A stretch of 64,000 nucleotides of DNA, taken from Candidatus Methylophosphatis roskildensis (GTDB lineage: Bacteria > Pseudomonadota > Gammaproteobacteria > Burkholderiales > Rhodocyclaceae). Each line of letters starts with the position of its first letter. Within the stretch, counting starts at the first letter, position 1. Location: the NCBI GenBank assembly GCA_016708905.1, contig JADJEV010000001.1:700737-764736 (forward strand), in the 5' to 3' direction. Shown here piece by piece: positions 58,915 through 64,000 of this stretch. The notes beneath the pieces are model-generated. The model was not told the DNA's origin, made no database searches, and saw only the letters and a program-made list of their open reading frames with translations. A program made the position numbers and the translations under genes.

Positions 58915-59232
58915 ATGCCGTGCACACAGGTCCAGCTGAAGATCGAATGGCATCGCGGCCCGGAGCTTGCCCGTGAGCCGCGATACCTGCCCGCCGCGGT
59001 GCCTAACCTCGCGCATACCCTGCTCGCGCGCGGCGGCGACGCGGTATTCGTGCCGATCCGCAGCATGCAGGTGCTAGCGATCATCGACCGCGAGGAGATC
59101 GTGTTCGTCGATAGCCAGCGCAAGCATTTCGTCGAAGCCGCTTGGCAGTGCTTCGCCCCGCGCGACCGCGCCGCGCTCGACGCGCCGGTGGCTTACGAGG
59201 TCGTGCATTACGGCAAGCGGGTGCCACGCTGA
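58915..59232 (+). CDS. Hypothetical protein
   Basis: A 105-residue protein without a domain I recognise. It begins TQVQLKIEWHRGPELAREPR, has a hydrophobic core strand MQVLAIIDREEIVFVDSQ and ends VAYEVVHYGKRVPR. Codon use and composition fit a real gene. Its stop overlaps the next ATG (TGATG at 59230-59234). The frame is open upstream to 58780, but similarity in composition suggests ATG 58915. No membrane segment or signal. Confidence 0.5.
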   Translation: MPCTQVQLKIEWHRGPELAREPRYLPAAVPNLAHTLLARGGDAVFVPIRSMQVLAIIDREEIVFVDSQRKHFVEAAWQCFAPRDRAALDAPVAYEVVHYGKRVPR

Positions 59233-59345
59233 TGAGCCGGCTGCAGGCGGAATTCCATGCCCTGCAGGCGCGCGCGGCTGGCGAGCCGCATCACGGCGAG
59301 GCCGCCGTGCTGCCGATGGCGCCACCCGATCGCAGCGGCGAGTAG
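59232..59345 (+). CDS. Short reading frame, probably the start of a broken gene
   Basis: 37 residues, MSRLQAEFHALQARAAGEPH onward, ending TAG at 59345, with coupled start. The size and the many indels around suggest it is the N-terminal part of a longer protein rather than complete. Between it and 59473 no continuing frame can be recognised. Confidence 0.3.
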   Translation: MSRLQAEFHALQARAAGEPHHGEAAVLPMAPPDRSGE

Positions 59346-59472
59346 CGGTCCGCCACCGCCTTGCGGCCTGTCGTCGCCGGATGTTTCGGCCGCCGAAATA
59401 CGCCTGTCACCTGTCTGCCGCAACATCTGCGTCACGTCTCTCCGGTAACGACGCACGACGGACAAGACATGG

Positions 59473-61185
59473 ATGATCGACGCGCTGGGCGAACCCAAGC
59501 TGCTGTTGCCGGCACTGGTCAACGAGGCGCTGGCCGCGAACGACCGCGCCAAGTACTACTTTGCGCTGCTGCCGATTGCCCAGGCGCGTGCCGACGACCC
59601 GCAGCGCAGCGCGCCGGAACTGGTGGCCGAACGTTCGGCCGCCGGCGTGGAAGAAGACGCGCTGGATACCGTACCGGCCCACAGCGCAAGGCTGGAAGCC
59701 GGCCGCTACTGCATTCCGCAGGTGTCGGAAGTCTGCGCGCGGCTGGGCGCGGAACTGGCCACCATGCTCGACCCCCTCACGGGGCGGGAGCCGATTCGGC
59801 AGGCGAATTCTCCGCCCGGTTGGCGGCGCTGCAGGGCGAACCGTGGTGCGCCGAGGACGACACGATCAGCGCCATCCAGATCGCGCGCCTGACCTCGGGC
59901 AGTCGCGAGCAGGGCGACAGCGCCCATCAGAACGATATCGGCACCACTGATGCTCACGTGCTGGTGATACACGTAATCGAGCGCAGCGTCACGCTGACCT
60001 ACACCGACGTGCACATCCAGCGCCTGCTGTTCTTTCAGAGCCTGTTCGAGCACTGGGCGGTTCGCTGGGAAGACACCACTCGCGCACCGACCGCAACATG
60101 GAGGACGGTGTCACCACCTGTGCGTCGGCAGGAAACCACTGCCAACAGCGAGGCCGGGCTGACCGACTACCTTGCCTTTCTCGGCTCGCGGCTGGCGTTT
60201 CTGATCGACTGGAACCGCGCCCGCAAACGGCTGCGCCTGCTGCTGCCGAAACGGGAAACCATGGCGCTGCTCAAGTGGGCAGCCGATCAGACATCGGGCA
60301 CATGGCGTGGCTATGTGCCGGCGGCGAGCAGTTGATCTTCGATGCCCTTTCCTTCGCCGCTAAATCGCCGCCGGCGTTCGGCGCGCGGCTCGACGACATG
60401 CTCGAACTGCGCAAGGCGGTCGGTTTCATGCAGTTCGTCTTGCGCACCTGCAGCCAGGGCATGCTGCAGAACCGGACTCACGAACTGTATCGCGACGAAA
60501 TCCGCGCCGAACTGGTCAGCTGGTTTCGCAGCGCGCGCAGCAACAGTTGCTCGATCTCGCGGCCGAGCATGCGGCGCTGTCGATCGAAATCGCTGCCGGC
60601 GTGCGTGACCGCCTGCTCGACCTGCACGGCGCCGACGCACGAGCGGATCGAGCGCAATGCCCAGCGGGCGCGCGACTGGGAGCATCGGGCCGACGAACTG
60701 GTCAATCAGGCACGCGGACTCAACCAGCATGCCGAGCGGGTCGAGTTCTACCGCAACCTGATCGAAGGTGCCGACGACATCGCCGACGAACTCGAAGAAG
60801 CGGCGTTCCACCTCACCCTGCTGCCGCGCGACGGCCGACGGTGCGCTGCACGAGGCGCTGTATTCGCTCGCCGCGCTATCGGTCAGCGGCGCGCAGGAAT
60901 ATCTGGAAAGCGCTGGAAACCGCGCCGAAGTGTGCGCCGTGGCGGGCCGCGCGAGGATACGCAGGACTTCCTCGAATCGATCCACCGCATCACGGCGGCC
61001 GAGCGGCAGAGTGACGACGCGCAGCGCGCGGTCAAACGCGCGATGGTGGCGCAAGCGCGGGAATTCCGCGGGCTGTATGCCTTCGCCGAATGCGCGCGCA
61101 GCCTCCGAGGCGGCAGCCGATGCGGTGATGCACACGGGGCTGCAACTGCGCGACTACCGTGCTCGGCACCATGGCAAGCGAATGA
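59473..61185 (+). pseudogene. DUF47/PhoU-like domain protein, frame-broken
   Basis: Pieces of one ~570-residue protein. N-terminal part MIDALGEPKLLLPALVNEAL and AGRYCIPQVSEVCARLGAEL is helical. A middle domain reads NDIGTTDAHVLVIHVIERSV, TLTYTDVHIQRLLFFQSLFE and LAFLGSRLAFLIDWNRARKR. The C-terminal PhoU/DUF47 part has RDWEHRADELVNQARGLN and LIEGADDIADELEEAAFHLT with ExxxD metal-type motifs, ending MASE at TGA 61185. At least six shifts. It overlaps the PPDK-like gene by four bases, so the two were translationally coupled. Function of this architecture is not known to me. Confidence 0.6.
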
Positions 61186-62100
61186 CGGCAACCATGACGA
61201 CACGCATGCAGAATGTTTTCTCGATCGGCCGCAAGGCGGTTCCGCCGGAGCCGGTTGCAGAAACGATGGGTTTCAAGGCCTGCAACCCGCTTGCCCACAT
61301 GGTGCGCATCGGCCTGCCGGTGCCGCAGGCATTCGTGCTGGGCACCGCCATGCGCGGAACACATCGCGCCCATCCGCAGAAGTTCCGCGAGCGCCTGCGC
61401 GGCCTGCTGGAATCCCAGATGGAGCGGCCTCGAAGCGGCATGCGGCCTGGAGTTCGGCGCCGAGCGTAAGCCCCTTGCTGGTGTCGGTGCGATCCGGCGC
61501 GCCGGTCTCGATGCCGGAAAGGATGGTACCGTGCTCGACATCGGGCTGACGGACTCGACGCTGCGCGGTCTGCTGCGCCTGACCGGCAACCCGCGCATGG
61601 TGTGGGATTCCTACCCGCCTGGGCTGATCGCAGTTTGCCGAAGCAGCGCTACGGGCGGACCCGGCGCCGTTTCGTGCCGCGCTCGATGTGGCGATGGATC
61701 GGGCGCGTGTCGCACGACCGCAGAACTCGACTTCCAGAGCCTGGGCGCGCTGGCGCGCGATTACCTGATCCTGGCCTTCCGAATCGCTGACCCGCGGCCT
61801 TTCCGCAGGATCCGGTCGACCAGATCGGGGCGGCGGTCTCTGCAGTATTCGATTCGTGGATGAGTCCGCGAGCAATCGGTACCGCCGGATTCACGACATC
61901 GCCGAGGACATGGGCACCGCGGTGACGGTGCAGCGCATAAGTGTTCGGTAACGCCGGCGGCACATCGGGATCGGGTGTCGGCTTCACCCGTGATCCGGCC
62001 AGCGGCGAGAACCGCATGTACCTGGACTTCCGCTTCAACAGCCAGGGGCGAGGACGTGGTCTCCGGGTCGCCACGGCGCTAACCCGAACTTTGACCCCTG
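61182..62100 (+). pseudogene. Pyruvate phosphate dikinase N-domain protein, broken and truncated
   Basis: ATP-grasp (PEP-synthase/PPDK N-terminal) sequence: MTTRMQNVFSIGRKAVPPEP, ETMGFKACN, MVRIGLPVPQAFVLGT, LLVSVRSGAPVSMPERM, DIGLTDSTLRGLLRLTGNPR, DIAEDMGTAVTVQRI, VFGNAGGTSGSGVGFTRDPA and SGENRMYLDFRFNSQG. Only the first ~310 residues are present before similarity is lost at ~62095; a complete PPDK needs the swivelling phospho-His and PEP-binding domains. About five shifts. The truncation point lies ~115 bp before the transposase remnant, so the IS or a related rearrangement probably removed the rest. Confidence 0.75.
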
Positions 62101-62214
62101 ATCCGGCCGTAGCCCAGTATTGATGCGGGTTTCGGCCTTTTTATGGCCTCGATATGTACCGCATGTAATATAGGCAGATTGTGTTGATTTTTGCCACTGA
62201 ATCGGTTATATTCG

Positions 62215-63975
62215 ATGTCCATGTATCGAGTCGGTCCCCAACCACTGCTCGCCCCCACGGTCCTGCTTCGCGAGTCGTACCGAGACGACGGCAAGATGCG
62301 CAAGCGCACCCTGGCCCAACCTGTCCTGCCTGTCCGCCGATGTGATCGAGGGGCCTGAAGGTTTTGCTGCTGCGGCGGTGTCGCCGTGCCAGTGCCGAAG
62401 TCGGTCTTCAGCGTCGGCGCAGCCTGCCCCACGGCCATGTCGCGGCGGTGCTCGGCGGCGCCGCCCGTGGCTCAGGTTCGAGCGTGTGGTTCCTTCGGCC
62501 CCACCGGGACCTGCAGCCGGTGTTGCAGTATGTTGGTGGCGTAATGCTCGAGCCGGCCTCCAAGCTGGCCACGCACCGCACATGCTGCAGGAGGACACGG
62601 CCACCTCGTCGCTGGGGCGGAGTGCTGGGGGGTAAGGCCAATGCAGCGCCGATGACCCATTACCGGGCGCTGGACTGGTGCACGACGCTCAGGGGACATT
62701 GAGCGGCGGCTGTGCCTCCAGCATCTGCGGGGCAACACCTGGTGCTGTACATTACCTCACCTCGACCTGGCTGACTGGGCGTTGTTGCGAAACTGGCCGC
62801 GCGTGGGCATTCGCGCGATGGCAAGCGCGACGATCACAGATAATCTTCCGGGCTGGTGTGCTGGCCGAAAGGTTGTCGATCTCGGTGGAAGTGTTCAGGG
62901 GCAACACGGCCGACCCGGCCACGAGTGGCGGCTCAGGTGACCAAGCTCAAGGGCGCTTCGGCATCGAGCGCATCGCCTGGGTGGGGGACCGGGGCATGCT
63001 GACTTCGGCTCGCATCGAGCGGGTGCTCAAGCCCCAGGGCATGGACTGGGTCAGCAGCTTGCGCGCGCCGCAGATCGCGCAGCTTGCCGCCGAGCATGGG
63101 CCGTTTCAGCCCTCGCTGTTTGACGAGCGCAATCTGCTGGAACTCACGAGCCAGCACTTCCCCGATGAGCGGCTGGTGGTGTGCCTGGCCCCTTGCTGGC
63201 CGGAGCGTGCGCGCAAGCGCCTGGAACTGCTGGCAGCCACCGAGGCCGATCTGTGCAAGATTGCCATGACCACACCCAGCGCGCGCGCAACCGCTGCGTG
63301 ACAGGCCATTGCGCTGCGCGTGGGGCGCATCGGGCGCTTCCACATGGCCAAGCATTTGGCGCTGACGATCACCGACACGACCCTGGCCTGGGCCCGCAGG
63401 CACGAGGCCATCGCCGCCGAGCCGCGCTGGACGGGCTGTACGTGATTCGCACCAGCCTGCCCAGGACAAGCTCGATGCGCCCGATGCAGTGGCCGCCTAC
63501 AAGAGTCTGGCCCGGGTGGGCGGCCTTCCGTTCGATGAAGACGGTGGACCTGAACGTGCGCCCGGTCTTCCACTACAGCGAGCAGCGCGTACGCGCGCAT
63601 GTGTTCCTGTGCATGCTGGCGTACTACGTCGGGAGTGGCACATGCGCGCCTGAAGCCCATGCTGTTCGACGACGAATACCTCGACGGGCCAGCGCCAGCC
63701 GCGCCTCACCGTGATCAAGGCCGTTCGATCCAAGCAGGCCAGGCCAAGGACGCGAACAAACTCGCCGAAAGATGGACTGCCTTTGCACAGCTTCAGGACA
63801 CTGCTCAGGACCTGGGCACCTTGACCTACAACATCACCACACCGCGCTCCAACCCCGAGGCCAGATCACCCTCACGACTCGCCCCACGCCGATACAGGCC
63901 AAAACCTTCAAGCCTGCTCAGGCTCAATCCCGCCTGTACCCGGTAGGCAAACCCACCCAGATCGATAAAGATTAA
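62215..63975 (+). pseudogene. Decayed IS1634-like transposase, copy 2
   Basis: Starts ATG 62215/62221 with MYRVGPQPLLAPTVLLRESY, RDDGKMRKRTLAQ; then in changing frames LPHGHVAAVLG, LEPASKLATHR, EDTATSSLGRVLG, SVEVFRGNTADPAT, KAQGRFGIERIAWVGDRGML, VSSLRAPQIAQLAAEHGPFQ, LFDERNLLELTSQHFPDERL, GLYVIRTSLP, MKTVDLNVRPVFHYSEQRVR and AHVFLCMLAYYV, ending near 63975. About eight shifts. Same subfamily as the copy at 50285 but clearly diverged from it. Terminal inverted repeats not identified; the right end may lie beyond the window. Confidence 0.78.
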
Positions 63976-64000
63976 TGCGGACGCGGTGTTACGTTCGGGG

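Overview
The window is high-GC DNA from what looks like a betaproteobacterium. The order pilMNOPQ-aroK-aroB-dgt-gltB-gltD, followed by metX-metW-ampG, together with RegB/RegA, CyaY, an LptM-like lipoprotein and a UbiB end, is the kind of arrangement seen in Rhodocyclales and neighbouring orders. The family cannot be fixed from sequence reading alone. Many housekeeping genes that should be intact (lysA, ponA, pilN, pilO, pilQ, gltB, ampG) carry isolated one-base shifts, several in homopolymers. The simplest explanation is a long-read or metagenomic consensus with residual indels, so these genes are annotated through the shift with its position given.

Layout. 1-9.5 kb is core: the ubiB end, a solute:sodium symporter with a His-rich tail, lrgA-lrgB-VanZ, nitronate monooxygenase, a damaged Fae-like gene, hslR-regA-regB, a PCu(A)C copper chaperone and a periplasmic DsrE-like protein. 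10-22.1 kb is an accessory island: a small coiled-coil/membrane protein followed by a RelA/SpoT-domain gene (possible toxSAS-type pair) split by two insertions whose target duplications can be read exactly; a RelE/HigB-HigA-type toxin-antitoxin operon inside a 150-bp direct repeat; a group II intron whose reverse transcriptase is split by an IS1634-type element and by a second group II intron; and a BrnT/BrnA-like pair ending in a clear integron attC site. 22.2-31.7 kb returns to chromosome: a secreted HEXXH protein, an RND efflux pump with its adaptor, lysA-lptM, cyaY and ponA. 31.8-49.7 kb is the pil-aro-dgt-glt-met-ampG block, broken only by a RAYT (REP-associated transposase) fragment that replaces the end of dgt.

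49.7-64 kb is heavily degraded. The last ~265 bp of ampG and its downstream repeats occur again at 57.8-58.2 kb, bracketing ~8 kb that holds a decayed IS1634-like transposase, a GNAT remnant, a tricarboxylate (tctCBA) module with a LysR regulator, and a methyltransferase, nearly all with shifts. Beyond it lie a BamE/OmlA-like lipoprotein, a small unknown, a DUF47/PhoU-like gene coupled to a pyruvate-phosphate-dikinase N-domain gene that stops short, and a second decayed IS1634-like transposase at the right edge.

How the genes fit together: the pil genes build the inner-membrane alignment complex and outer-membrane secretin of type IV pili. aroK/aroB feed the shikimate pathway, gltBD makes glutamate, metXW starts methionine synthesis and lysA ends lysine synthesis. 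RegBA is a redox-responsive regulator pair. The most unusual parts are the nested mobile elements and cassette-like toxin-antitoxin genes at 10-22 kb and the bracketed island after ampG.
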